From Mesocentrotus franciscanus (taxonomy: Eukaryota; Echinodermata; Echinoidea; Camarodonta; Strongylocentrotidae): DNA of 64,000 nt. The DNA is taken from contig CP137669.1 of assembly GCA_037976565.1 (NCBI GenBank), positions 42,649,461 through 42,713,460 of the forward strand, written 5' to 3'. A program made the position numbers and the translations under genes. Positions 1-11,855 of this stretch are shown here, piece after piece (position 1 is the first letter of the stretch; each line of letters begins with the position of its first letter). Below the pieces are notes generated by a model that was given only the letters and a program-made list of their open reading frames with translations, did no database searches and was not told the DNA's origin.

Positions 1-2575
1 GTATTAAGCAAGCCCCTCCCCATTCACCACTTAATACAGAGCCTGTATTAAGCAGGCCCTTGCCCCAAACCCCTCATTTCCCTACGCTTTCTCGGCCATA
101 ATAGTTCTGACTGAAATTAAAGATTTGTATTCTCTTTATTTAGTACAGAGCCTGTAAAAGTGAGCCTCCCCCAATTCCGACTTTAATACAGAGCCTGTTT
201 TAAGTAGGCCCTTGCCCCAAACCCCCCATTCCCATACTCTTTCTCGACTAAGAATTCCGACTAAAATTCAAGATTTGTATTCTCTTTATTTATTACAGAG
301 CCTGTATAAGGTGAGCCCCCTTTACCTCCTGGCAAGGCCAATCACATTTCCTTACTGTTTCTCGACCGACTGAAATTAAAGATTTGTATTATCTTTATTT
401 AATAGAGAGCCTGTATTAGGTGAGCCCCCCATCCATTCCCCATTTCATACAGAGCCTATATTATGAGCCCCCTTTACCCCTGGCTACGCCAATCACATTT
501 CCTACTCTTTAGACTATGAGAGTTCCGACTAAAATTAAAGATTTGTATTCTCTTTATTTATTACAGAGCCTGTATAAGGTGAGCCCCCTTTACCTCCTGG
601 CAAGGCCAATCACATTTCCTTACTGTTTCTCGACCGACTGAAATTAAAGATTTGTATTATCTTTATTTAATAGAGAGCCTGTATTAGGTGAGCCCCCCAT
701 CCATTCCCCATTTCATACAGAGCCTATATTAGGTGAGCCCCCTTCACCCCTGGCTACGCCAATCACATTTCCCTACTCTCTAGACTATGAGAGTTCGGAC
801 TAAAATTAAGGATTTGTATTCTCTTTAATTATTACAGAGCCTGTATAAGGTGAGCCCCCCCCATTCCCCATTTAATACAGAGCCTGTATTAAGCAGGTCC
901 TCGCCCCCATCCCCCCATTCCCGTACTCTTTCTTGAGTAAGAATTCCGACTAAAATTAAAGATTTGTATTATCTTTATTTAATACAGAGCCTGTATAAGG
1001 TGAGCCCCCTTTACCCCCTGCCTAGGCCAATCACATTTCCTTACTGTTTCTCTACCGACTAGACTAAAATTAAAGATTTGTATAATAGAGAGCCTCTATT
1101 AGGTGAGCCCCCCCCCCATTTACCCCCTGGCAACGCCAATCACATTTCCCTACTCTTTAGACTATGAGAGTTCCGACTAAAATTAAAGATTTGTATTCTC
1201 TTTATTTATTACAGAGCCTGTATAAGGTGAGCCCCCCCCCTTTCACATTTCCCTACTCTTTCTCGACTATGAGAGTTCGGACTAAAATTCAAGACTTGTA
1301 TTCTCTTTATTTATTACAGAGCCTGTATAAGGTGAGCCCCTTTACCTCCTGGCAAGGCCAATCACATTTCCTTACTGTTTCTCGACCGACTGAAATTAAA
1401 GATTTGTATTATCTTTATTTAATAGAGAGCCTGTATTAGGTGAGCCCCCCTTCACCCCTGACTACGCCAATCACATTTCCCTACTCTCTAGACTATGAGA
1501 GTTCGGACTGAAATTAAGGATTTGTATTCTCTTTAATTATTACAGAGCCTGTATAAGGTGAGCCCTCCCCCATTCCCCATTTAATACAGAGCCTGTATTA
1601 AGCAGGTCCTCGCCCCCATCCCCCCATTCCCGTACTCTTTCTTGAGTAAGAATTCCGACTAAAATTAAAGATTTGTATTATCTTTATTTAATACAGAGCC
1701 TGTATAAGGTGAGCCCCCTTTACCCCCTGCCTAGGCCAATCACATTTCCTTACTGTTTCTCTACCGACTAGACTAAAATTAAAGATTTGTATAATAGAGA
1801 GCCTCTATTGGGTGAGCCCCTTAACCCCTGGCAACGCCAATCACATTTCCTACTCTTTAGACTATGAGAGTTCCGACTAAAATTAAAGATTTGTATTCTC
1901 TTTATTTATTACAGAGCCTGTATAAGGTGAGCCCCCTTTCACATTTCCTACTCTTTCTCGACTATGAGAGTTCGGACTAAAATTCAAGATTTGTATTCTC
2001 TTTATTTATTACAGAGCCTGTATAAGGTGAGCCCCCCCCCCTTTACCCCCTGGCAACGCCAATCACATTTCCCTACTTTTTCTCGACTGAAAGTTCGGAC
2101 TTGTTTTCTCTTTATTTAAAACAGAGCCTGTATTAAGCAAGCCCCTCCCCATTCACCACTTAATACAGAGCCTGTTTTAAGTAGGCCCTTGCCCCAAACC
2201 CCCCATTCCTGTACTCTTTCTCGACTAAGAATTCCGACTAAAATTCAAGATTTGTATTCTCTTTATTTATTACAGAGCCTGTATAAGGTGAGCCCCCCCC
2301 CTTTACCTCCTGGCAAGGCCAATCACATTTCCTTACTGTTTCTCGACCGACTAAAATTAAAGATTTGCATTATCTTTAATTAATAGAGAGCCTGTATTAG
2401 GTGAGCCCCCCCCCATCCATTCCCCATTTCATACAGAGCCTATATTATGTGAGCCCCCCCCCTTTACCCCCTGGCTACGCCAATCACATTTCCCTACCCT
2501 CTAGATTATGAGAGTTCCGACTAAAATGAAAGATTTGTATCATCTTTATTTAATACAGAGCCTGTATAAGGTTTT
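1..2575 (+). repeat. Irregular minisatellite, about 20 units of 100-160 bp
   Basis: About twenty copies of the core GATTTGTATTCTCTTTATTT or a close variant occur from about 127 to 2531, followed by ACAGAGCCTGTATAAGGTGAGCC and a C-rich spacer ending in CCAATCACATTTCC. Spacing varies from about 100 to 160 bp. Higher-order copies are visible: 271 to 540 and 381 to 650 are both 269 bp apart, and 811 to 1519 and 959 to 1668 are both about 708 bp apart, so blocks of several units were duplicated together. The array runs off the left edge of the window and ends near 2575 in unrelated AT-rich DNA. Short open frames across it (for example 1164-1439) only reflect the repeated unit and I do not call them genes. 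Confidence 0.93.
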
Positions 2576-3367
2576 TTCAGCTAATGCACATTTTCCTTGA
2601 TTATAAGTGCCCCTTTTTTATTCTCATTAGTGTTCCTTTTCACCTATGATAATTTCTTTTTAACAATGATACGTGCCCCTTTCCTTTCTGATAATGGAGA
2701 TCAGTGGCGTAGATCCTTACTTAATACCTATTGTTCAGGGGGGGGGGTGACCTAACTGCGCATGGGAGGTGTTACACTCTAGCTACTATGAAAGGTTGCA
2801 TGTTTTTAGGTGTGGATCAAGTAGGTAGCTTCCGCTTCAGACTTAGTTTGAACTCTATTTTTCTTTTCAGCAGTGAATACAAAAATGGAGTAAGATGATG
2901 ATATCAATAAGGTGTACTTGTAGTCTATATATATAAAGATATATACCAATCTCATAAGGCAAGTCATCTGTACTAGTTTGGATTTTATTGAAATAACACA
3001 ATTTGTTTATGACAATGTGAGTTTCATTATGGTTTCTTTACAGATCCTGCAACATGTACATGTAGAGCCGTTCTTACCAAACAGCATGAGGCCTTTCATC
3101 TGGTAGTTCTGTCTTCAAGCCGTCACTCTTCGTCTATCAAGTGGTGTTAAAATTAGTGCTCAGCTTTTACAGGCCAAACTAATCTGCAATCACAGATGTG
3201 TGCTAATTCCCTTGCTCCAAGTTATCGCAGTTGACCAGTATTTGAAAACTTCTTGGGTGGTATTCTGAGCATGATTTTATCTCTAAAATCTTTTATTTTA
3301 TCTTTATAAAATATTCTTCTGAGACCACTTTTTATCTCAGATTTTATCTTTCATTTTATCGCAATTT
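2576..3367. other. Gene-free stretch with an orphan hAT-like end
   Basis: No coding region is recognised. An orphan terminus CAGTGGCGTAGATCC starts at 2702. It resembles the ends of the hAT-like elements elsewhere in this window, but no partner end or target duplication is visible. A short TA-rich run lies near 2920-2945. Confidence 0.4.
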
Positions 3368-3840
3368 CATACTTCTCACTGAAGGTGATCTATCAATAAG
3401 ATTAGAACCATTTCAATACATTATTGTGAACACCGTATGTGTATAACGTCTCTAGTAACTTGCGATGGTTCATGGAATCAAATCAAATCCATTAGTCTAC
3501 CACTATCCATATTACTGTATAAGTAGTCACTAACATATGCCAATGCAGTATTAGTGGAATAACCCTTCCGGAAACTTGACTGGCGAGGAGTAAACAAGTC
3601 TGAATCCAACAAATAGTCATGTAACTAGGTGTGCACAGTCTTTTCTAAACACCTTCATGATTGTTGGTAGGATCGTTATCAGATGATATTCACATTGTCC
3701 TTGTTCCCACGTTTGTGAATGGGGGTAACCCTGGCCTGCTTCTATTCTTCAGGAATTACTCCAAATTAGAGAGATATATTAAAAAGTTTGGTGATTGTTT
3801 TTTTTACTAATGATAGGTGCAGCCAATTTTAATAACATAT
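3368..3840 (-). pseudogene. LINE ORF2 remnant, reverse transcriptase core
   Basis: Read on the minus strand, the segment gives degenerate but recognisable non-LTR reverse transcriptase. From about 3835 downwards I read a LAAPIIS-type helix, then a motif close to KQARVTPIHKRGNKD (about 3705-3750), a copy of the SFRKGYST block (about 3545-3575), and further down HRKLLETLYTYGVHNNVLKW (about 3395-3460). These blocks occur in this order in jockey/CR1-type LINEs. In-frame stops and small shifts are present, so it is dead. It continues the reading of the 4141-4275 and 5138-5512 pieces after two later insertions are removed. The clade is not settled. Confidence 0.75.
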
Positions 3841-4140
3841 AATGAAAGGAAACCTCACCCCAAAGAATAAGTGTAGGTATTCTGAAAAATAAGATGTATT
3901 CCTGCCCTTTGATGTACATTATGCCTTATGAAAATGTACAAGAGATATATAAATGAAGATATTCTTGGCATGATGTGATGCCTTTTAGCATGACTTTCTT
4001 GAAATGTGACGTACCAGTTAAAGCTGAACGTGTATCATGCACCAAGCTTTAGTTGGAAAGACTTGTAGATTAATGGGCAAGAATCTAATAAATCTCTCAG
4101 AATAAGTCGAAAGTTATTTCTTGGGGTGAGGTTTCCTTTA
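3841..4140. mobile_element. MITE-like inverted-repeat element inside the LINE remnant
   Basis: The segment is bounded by AAAGGAAACCTCACCCCAAA at the left (about 3845) and its inverse ending TTGGGGTGAGGTTTCCTTT at the right (about 4121-4139), an inverted repeat of about 20-25 bp. It is about 300 bp long and has no coding capacity. It sits exactly where the flanking LINE reading frame is interrupted: on the minus strand the ATGLDDI block lies to its right and the LAAPIIS block to its left. The immediate flanks share ATAT-like bases but I cannot fix a target duplication, so the superfamily stays open. Confidence 0.7.
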
Positions 4141-4275
4141 AATATCATCTAAGCCTGTTGCCTCATCAATGTTTACAGATTTTCAGTCTTTAAGCACAAA
4201 ATCTCATGTCACATCAACAAAAGAAAAGCCATTATGAGCAATGTCAGCTTGATTTTTAAAAGAAAGGTGTATATT
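4141..4275 (-). pseudogene. LINE ORF2 remnant, block before the RT core
   Basis: On the minus strand this short piece reads roughly SFVDV, then DFVLK, LKS, and ATGLDDI, the conserved stretch just before the reverse transcriptase fingers in jockey/CR1-type LINEs. It has in-frame stops. It joins the 5138-5512 piece upstream and the 3368-3840 piece downstream, with a hAT-like composite and a MITE in between. Confidence 0.65.
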
Positions 4276-4657
4276 CTGTAGGGGCAGGGGACACGTCCCC
4301 TCAATTTTTAGGGGATTGTCCCACCCTGAAAATTTGAAAAAAAAAAAAAAAAAAAAATGTATAGCAAATACTGACTAAAGGCTGCAACACACTTTTAGGC
4401 TCTGGAGGGCCCAAGAGTGCAGCGTTTAGACAAATAAAAATGCAAAATCTTCTCACTCGGTAGCTACGCTCCCTCGCATAATATCCTTCAAAATGTACAA
4501 GTAACTACCGAGAAAAGTGAAGTGTGAAAAAGTATATTGCTTGTTTTTATACTATAGTTTTGCTAAGGAATGTAATTTTTAATACAACAAAACTTCAAAA
4601 ACCTGTGAGGGGTAGTCACTTCCATCACCTTCACCCCTCTCGTTCACTCTGCCCTCG
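4276..4657. repeat. Dispersed repeat flanking the hAT-like element
   Basis: It contains GGGGACACGTCCCC near 4291, an A-run (about 4337-4357) and a segment around 4430-4500 that is the inverse of 38990-39120 (GATATTATGCGAGGGAGC and onward through GAGAAGATTTTGCATTTT). The same pairing with a CAGTGGCGTA-type element occurs at 38.1-39.2 kb in the opposite orientation, so the two parts appear to travel together. Confidence 0.6.
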
Positions 4658-5129
4658 CACTTGCGTACTGATGTAAAATTCAAACGTGGTTTATTTCTAA
4701 TTCGATACCAGTGATTTACAAATGTTGCTGAAATGGAATGATTTTTCCTGAGCTTCCGGGGGCTCTGCCCCCTGGACCCCACCAAGGGCCCTAAGGCGAA
4801 CCCCTGGTTGCTCATCTGACCGTGATGAAATGCCTAAAGCCCCTGAGTTTCCGGGGCTCTGCCCCCCTGGACCCCACCAGGGCCCTAAGGCGGGTCCCTG
4901 GATGCTCATCTGACCTTAATTAAATGCCTAAAACCCCTGAGTTTCAAGGGGCTCCGCCCCTGGACCCCATGTCAATTTACGCTCCACTTGCTTCGCTAGC
5001 TTTGCTCTACCTGATTGTAAATACTTTAGCCCCAAATTTGAAAAACGTTCGCAGGGCCTGCATGTAACATGTAACAGTGGTGGTGATGATTTTTTCTGCC
5101 CCCAAACGTTTTTGCTCATTACGCCACTG
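4658..5129. mobile_element. hAT-like non-autonomous element, CAGTGGCGTA family
   Basis: The left end reads CACTTGCGTACTG and the right end CATTACGCCACTG, the same termini seen at 21104-24698 and 38170-38935. The interior carries two to three units of the GGGGCTCYGCCCC / CTGGACCCC repeat with CTCATCTGACCGTAATT links. Candidate 8-bp flanks (GCCCTCGC left, CTCCTCGC right) match at 6 of 8 positions. No transposase is encoded. Confidence 0.65.
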
Positions 5130-5137
5130 CTCCTCGC

Positions 5138-5512
5138 CCCTCGTAGGGGTATTTGGAAGCAGCCTAACTCCTAATTGATGCAAAGAACTGATTGAAAGCA
5201 TTGGCAAATATGAGAGGTTCGGTCTTAGAACAAGCATGTAGGTTTAAGCTAGTGGGTACACCATGTGTTGAGTTAGGGGTAAGAATCTTGAGAACTTTCC
5301 ATAATTCAGAAGGGTTACTCTTGTTAGATAAGATTTGCTTGGCAAGTTTTAAAATGCCTCCAAGCTTTAAAATGTTGCCGAGCTTGTGGATGGTTTGATT
5401 TATCAGCCTTTTGCTAAGTTAATCTCTCTCATGAGACAAACTAACAAATTCATTGGTAACCCAGGGTGTCTTTAGCCCTTTGACTAGTTGGATATATTTG
5501 TCACAACACAGT
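5138..5512 (-). pseudogene. LINE ORF2 remnant, linker before RT
   Basis: The minus strand gives TPWVTNEF (about 5440-5465), NQTIHKLG, then WKVL and LTPNSTHGVPTSLNLHAC (about 5230-5290) and FANAFNQFFASI (about 5170-5205). This is the conserved linker between endonuclease and reverse transcriptase in CR1/jockey-like LINEs. Single-base shifts and stops interrupt it. Its downstream continuation is at 4141-4275, after the composite insertion. Confidence 0.65.
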
Positions 5513-6096
5513 GGTACTTAGGAAAACTAGTAATGGCTGGATTGTTGTTACTCAATTAATTCTTAAATGGGTATAATTGTATAGTTTGGATACACTTTTG
5601 CACTACTAGTTTAACACTATTTTAAAATTAGGAATTAGAATTTTGGAATTTCAAATTACATAACGTTCCACTGGCAGAGTATACAGGTACATTTTCTTTG
5701 GTCTTCAGAATATAACATGTAGCTGTGTAGCAAATGATTATTTGTACTAGCTCTCTCAAGATATTTTTTTTGGCGTGCATGTAATTGAATAGCCCTCAAA
5801 AGTCTAATTTTGATACATCATTTGTGTAGAGATGGATTGGATTTAATAAGCAGAAGCTAAAAAGCATGCTGATCATGTTGCCTACCAAAATCACCTTATA
5901 ATCAGCAGATAATAGAGCATCACCCAAATAAATGTAAATATGTTTACTCAAATTGGTAAAGTATATTTGGTACTTAGTAGTGCCTTGTATCCTGTGGAAA
6001 TGCACTATATACATCCAATTACATGTTCATGTGTATATGCATTATTATTGGTAGTAGGAGTATAATTGCTATTATTGTTGTTATCATAATTATTAT

Positions 6097-6097
6097 A

Positions 6098-6128
<31 letters not shown>
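6097..6128. repeat. (ATT)n microsatellite
   Basis: About ten consecutive ATT triplets after an imperfect AT-rich lead-in. Confidence 0.9.
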
Positions 6129-6130
<2 letters not shown>

Positions 6131-6869
6131 GGTATTGTTATTGTTAAACAGAAAATGTTGCCAATAAATTTCAATCATGGTATTATTAAACCTTTTTTGT
6201 AATACAAATTGTTTCATGCTCACTTAAGACACATATCTTGAGAGTATAAGCAATTGCATGGTACACTGTTGTTATAAATTGAAAATGAAGAAAGCACATT
6301 TTATTATATATTTCAAAGAATGATGAGTTTTTATATCTCACAATAAATACAGTATCAAAGGGAAGATTTTACATCTAATAATTTTTGTTTGTTCTCTATT
6401 TCCCTCTTCTTAATATCTGGTCAAAGACCAGCCATGTATAGTGCTTGTCAAAATTGTTGGTACTTATGTCACACATACTGACCTTTTGTAATATTTAAAA
6501 AAACATTGTTCTAGGTTTAGATACAAAATGAAGATAATGTTTATAGAAATTTTTTGCTATTTATAAGTGTATTTTGCCGTCGTTGGGATAACTTAAAAGA
6601 TCACATTGACAAAAATGTGCCTCATATTGCTTGTCAATTAATACATACTTTTGTTAAAATTCATAGAAAAATGAGGCGTACATTAAAAATTCTTCACATA
6701 TCCCATAGCTTGTTTTGGTTATTATCTTTTGATATCAATATACTGTATCTAACATGTTCCCATGATTAGTTTCAGTATAATTGTTTACTGTTTAATATCC
6801 TCTCTTGGACTACAACTGGAAAATGACTTTGTTTTATATTTTGATATAGTGTATGGATATTTCTTTTTT

Positions 6870-7130
6870 GTTTCACTCTCCCTCTATATTTCTACCAATT
6901 ACTTTCTCTGTCTTCTCTCTCTCTTTGCCACTCTTCCCCTCTCTCTTGCTTACTTGCTTTTTCTTTTTGTCTCTACCTGTCTATAGTAATCACTCTCTTT
7001 CTTTTCCTTTATCTATTTTTTCTCCCTTTTTGCCTTAGCTTTTCTTTCTCATTCTGTCAAAGTATATATCTCTTTCTTCTCTCTTTCTCTCCTTTTCTCT
7101 CTACTCTCTCTTTCTTTTTGGTGCAATAAT
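6870..7130. repeat. CT-rich low-complexity tract
   Basis: Pyrimidine-rich sequence made of CTCTCT, TTTCTC and TCTTTC words, without a fixed period. Confidence 0.85.
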
Positions 7131-7159
7131 CTATATGTTTATTTTGCTACAAATTTGTT

Positions 7160-10100
7160 ATGATATGCTTGTAAATTATGAATATGTAATAACCGATTGT
7201 ATTGTTCTTTTCCCCCAACTTGTATTGCTTTACATGATGCATGTATATCCAACTTAATCCAGCTGCCTAGCGGCCATGTGTGTTTATTATTTTATACATG
7301 TACATACAATTTCAATCAATCAATCGGTCTCTTTAGGGATAAGTTAAAACAAAGATATGTTCATGTATATTAACAATGTTTTTGTACTGTATTTGTATGT
7401 GAGAGAAAATAATGGTAACATAACATATTCACATTATAATTATTTAATCATAATATATGATAGTAACATTGCATGCTTTGATATGTAGGGAAGACTGTGG
7501 TGATTGTGGCCCTGGTTCATTTTCAATGACCCACTAATACGTTACCTAAAGTTAGTTTTTATGCATGTAATAAACAAGCATAAAAATTAGCTTTTTAACA
7601 TATCTCACTATTTTCTACAAAAAAATAAATCAATTATCATGAAGGTCATAACTTGTGATTCATATATTGATTGTATTATTAAGTTAGTAGAGTTCAATCA
7701 TTATTTCCTGATGTTTCCCTGAAACATCTTTATTATCAAATATATATTTTTGTCATGTTATTTATGTTTTTGCTATTTTTTTTTAAATGGTAAATAAATT
7801 TAATTTGAAAGTGAAATCTGAATATGAAATTTTTTGCCCCTTTGTCTACGAGTTGGTAATTCTTTGTTGCATCACTCAAGAATAAATTTGTTCGGTACAT
7901 GCCCAGCTGAACTATCCATGCTATCAAATACTAAAAATAAGCCATTTAGCTCAAACTTTTGAGAAAAGGAGGGATCAAATCTTCGGCAATACAAAATTTG
8001 TTAGCTGGAAAGTGTAATGTCAACTTTACCCTTTGAGGTGTAATGTCATTAATTTAAGTCATTAAGATAATATTAAGATAATATTGATTGAAACTAGACT
8101 GTCATTCATTGTATCTACTTGTGAAATTAATTTAACTTAAAGAGCCAATGTTTTCGTCACTCGACACTACTTGCAAAAGCAGCACTCACAGCCCATCATC
8201 TCATCCCCTAACAAACACACAACCACCAACAAATATTAAATCCATATGCCGCTCTTTTTCACTTTATTTTTATGCATGTATTAATTTTAATCTCATGTAT
8301 TTCTCATTTGTCTTCCTCATCTTCCTCTTTATTTAACCATTTCTTTTTCTCCCATATTTTTAAAGGTGTTCTCTCTTCTACTTCCTTTCCTCCACTTTTC
8401 AAAAGGGGTTGTGTTGCATACAGTGTAGTAGTAGTAGTACATGTATTTTAATTTTTTGTCCTGGGCAGGTGAGATTTGAACAATGACAAGCCACATGCCT
8501 CAGTTTGATCATAGCTTTGAGCTTTATTACATGCATTATTCACAATGCAAGGAAAGAAATTTGAGAAATGCACAAAACCTTTTGTGACTCTCTTCAAAAT
8601 AAATACACAAATAACGGCACTGTATGTATATAGATATATACATGTCCACACAATGGTATCACATAGCATTTGAACCTAATAATGAATTACACTGTTATTA
8701 AATACACGTATATACAAAAGTGAATTTGTTGGTCCCAGTTATTTGTTTCTACATATTTTTTAGGCAGCTTAGCCCTCATACTCCTGAAAAACAAAGCTAT
8801 TGATATAACAAGATAATATAATGAAGTAAATACACATTTCGGATGGTATTCTGAGTTACATGCACTTTTATATGAATACATGTATTTGTATATTTATCTT
8901 GAAATGCTTTTAAAATAAATTTTGGCATACACATGTACAAATCATAAAAACCTGTTTACCTTTTCCGAGAAATTTAGCAATATAGTCTAAATTCACTAGG
9001 TAAGTTACATCATGGGAAGTTGGGATCAATAAAGTATTCTGACTCAACTTTAAATCCATGACTGCTAAGGAGCAGCAATGTATATGATAAAACATGTAGA
9101 CCACAATGAAAGCCCATCATAATGAACTTGAATGTACATATAACAAGATAATTAACCTGGTCGTAAATCTTTGTAAACTATGATTATCTTTAACCATAAA
9201 TATGCCTCATATAATAACATAATTACTATTGTTCCAAGCTCCCTCTTATATTTGACATACATTTTGATCAGTGTTCTAAAGTAGCTATCATCTTGTAATA
9301 AATAGTCCATATACTATTGAAATAAATTTGTATAGATTTAAAGATACGTTCCTTTTGCAGCCAACATCAAATTCTGTAGATCTTTGCAGGAATTATGAAT
9401 ATGTCATGTATGTCCTATCTGTGAAATTTAAACGTTAGCAGTGTCCTAATATTCAAATTATGCAAGGAAACCCGTTTACTTGCTAGACTTCACTGTCAGA
9501 CACTATTGAGTGACTGACTGGCTTTTTTCTTCTTTGGTAATAACATACATAAAATGAGCTGTAAAGGGTACATGAGCATTTGTCTACATCAATAACCCAC
9601 TTCTTGTAATGGCCAAAATTAAACTGATTGAATCTTTGCGCAGCACAAAACGTACGACCATTCGGTACAATGGTCTGAAAATCAGACTATTACTTACTGT
9701 ATTGCTATCACTTAAGTCGATTCGACAACTAATAGTTGTTATTTTCCCACTTAAAGACATTTTCAAGCCCCTTTTTTAGGGAAGTTCTAAATTAGTATTA
9801 TCTTTCAAATGCCGTTGGAATTTAACCTTTTCATTTTTTGGGCCTGCAAATGGGACATAGTACCTTTAAACCATCAAACCACCATTCAAGTCCATCGTCC
9901 ATTAGTCAACCTTAATAATTACAACATGGGAAATTCAAGTACAGTTTATCTCAAATAGAAAAACATAAAAAATTTAGAAATTGATCTCAAGGTACACTCA
10001 ACAAATGAATACATGTATATGAAATATGAATAAATAAAAATATGAATTGGCTTGTCCTGGCATGTTCACGAACAAGTTCACCTGTGTTTCGCCTGGACAT

Positions 10101-10450
10101 CATCCTTTAGCGCCAAGAATTGCACAATACCATTACCGATTATTTATATTTAAAAAATGAGGATTTAGCTGTACGCTTGCACCTCAAATATTGCGCACAT
10201 GTAGATCATTAAGTTATTAAATCTAGTGAAATTCCATTAGCTCTTTGAATGAATACATTAAAAACTTCTATATGAATAAAATAACAATTGCTGCATTCAA
10301 ACACTGACGAAACTGTAAGTTTGCATGTATAAAAAAGAAGAAAATATCAATTTCATATTTTAATCTAAATGATTGAAATTTAAAAATTCATGGTTCCTGT
10401 CCAAATCCCTACATTGTTATTAATGTGCAAGTTTCCCTATCCAAAATCCA
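7160..10450. other. Long AT-rich gene-free stretch
   Basis: I find no supported gene or RNA. At 7290-7325 the words TACATACAATTTCAATCAATCAATC look like the 3' tail of a non-LTR retroelement, but no coding part precedes it. A 60-codon minus-strand frame at 9584-9766 has no recognised motif and is probably chance. Confidence 0.5.
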
Positions 10451-10712
10451 ACATTGAAGGGGAATTAACCTCTCGACTATAACGCATTACCATGACATGA
10501 CATGAGAGTAAAACAATGTTTCATTTGATATAAAAAGCATTGCTGTAGGCCAAATAATATCGTCTTGCAAGTACATATTTACGACGTCGTCTGCTCCCCA
10601 AGGAAACTACCCTTTTGTCGAAATTTCCCTTCAAAACTTCCGTGTTGTGACGTATCACAAGGAGAACTGATGTAGAGCGCAGCGCGTGCGTTATATGCAA
10701 TACACGTCAAAC

Positions 10713-11050
10713 ATGGTGTACTGCCAAGTGTTTGGTTGTAATAATTGTTCCTCGAAAAAAAAAGGGAAACCGTTTCATCGGTTTCCAGACCAACACAATA
10801 GCAGTGAAATATTCAAGCTATAGGTAGCAGCTCTGAAGGTGGAGAAATTTCTGGACAAAAAGGACAAGTACGACAGGAAAACGATGTGATCTGCAGTGAT
10901 CATTTTACAGTTTACAGCAGGGAAACGTACATACGCAATAGCGGTCGAATCCATGCGATACGTCACAGAACGGGCCGTGCGCAAACACAATGGCAACGTT
11001 CTGAAAATTCTCAGAGCCACGAAAGACCAAGGATTCTGAAGAAGAGTTAA
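10713..11050 (+). pseudogene. THAP zinc-finger domain remnant
   Basis: Translation from the ATG at 10713 gives MVYCQVFGCNN followed by a KGKPFHRFPD block, then K-L-stop-V-A-A-L-K-V-E-K-F, and after one shift ICSDHF. This is the THAP pattern: the first C2 pair in YCQVFGC, the conserved HRFP, the VAALK helix and the closing C-x2-H (CSDH). Two breaks are seen: a TAG at about 10822 where the family has tryptophan, and a frame change near 10886 just before VICSDH. The second frame runs to TAA at 11048-11050 and adds a basic tail. THAP domains bind DNA and occur in host regulators and in P-element and Kolobok-type transposases. The TTAA-flanked repeat next door makes a transposase origin attractive but unproven. 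Confidence 0.75.
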
Positions 11051-11149
11051 CATCCTCCCTTTCGTCAAATGTATGATGTTTTATATTTTTCAGATAATGT
11101 TTTAAATGGCCTACAAACTGAAATGAACATGAAGTTTGAGGTTAATTTC

Positions 11150-11855
11150 CTTTAACAGACAACCACTCTAAAAGAATGCAGAAAAATCATAGAAAGTTGG
11201 AACAATTCAGACACTCAATAAGACAGTTATGACTCATTGAACGTTGTAATCACTATTCGTATGGGCACTTCAGATTGGCTGAATCGGTCATGTCATTGTG
11301 ATGTGGTACTGGATAACTTTGCCCATTTGCTAAACACACAAGATGACTAAAGTGTCTTTTTTTTTCTTCTTCAAAATGTATCAATTAGGAGGGTCTTTTT
11401 TCTTACAGGACCTATAATAATATGCTATCCTTATTATATTGTTGGTAGTGCCCCATGGGAGAAGGCAAGAGAAAAAGAGAAATTAATTATATTTTTTATA
11501 CATGTATGACAAACAGGAGAGTTATCTGCAACTACGTCACAATTCACTGACCAAATTGTCAGTTTGAGATTCACATGGCTTTAGTGATCTCATCCTTCAA
11601 ACATTCATACAAAATTTATCATTATTCTGATTTATTTCAAACTTTTGCCATTCTGTTCATCTGAAGCTTCGGTCACAAATGCCATTACGAACTGCTACGA
11701 AGACCGTACAAACGATTTTCAGACAATGGAAATTCGGGAAGACAATGGAAAAACGGAGATTCGTACGAAATTATCGTTCGTACGGACCTTTGTGACCGTA
11801 GCATTATATTTTCTGCTTACATACAAATGAACTTATTACAAAAGTTGTTTGCCCT
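11150..11855. repeat. Diverged copy of the TTAA-flanked element
   Basis: Shared blocks with 13079-13659 include GGAGGGTC, AGGACCTATAATA, ATGCTATC, GGGAGAAGGCA, GAGAGTTATC and TTAGTGATCTCAT, in the same order. The right end GTTTGCCCT followed by TTAA (11856-11859) matches the right end of the better copy. The left end is unclear. It lies about 100 bp downstream of the THAP remnant and contains a small inserted MITE (11670-11798). A weak left-end candidate is TTGAAGGGGAATTAACC near 10454, which would make one element of about 1.4 kb enclosing the THAP remnant. Confidence 0.6.
11670..11798. mobile_element. Small inverted-repeat insertion (about 129 bp)
   Basis: The ends are CGGTCACAAATG and CTTTGTGACCG, inverse of each other with a mismatch, and an internal palindrome CGTACGAA...TTCGTACG lies at about 11763-11784. 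The segment is absent from the homologous position of the 13079-13659 copy, which supports an insertion. No coding capacity. Confidence 0.55.

Larger units (their letters stand above)
5513..7159. other. AT-rich gene-free stretch with microsatellites
   Basis: No recognisable gene. It holds an (ATT)n tract at about 6097-6128 and a CT/TTTC-rich tract at about 6870-7130. Short frames here (6005-6223, 6762-7038) are low-complexity N-runs or L/S-runs and are not credible proteins. Confidence 0.6.

Noticed and set aside
1..2575. Regular direct repeats as a CRISPR array
   Set aside because: Unit spacing varies from about 100 to 160 bp, the spacers are themselves repeats, and the setting is eukaryotic.
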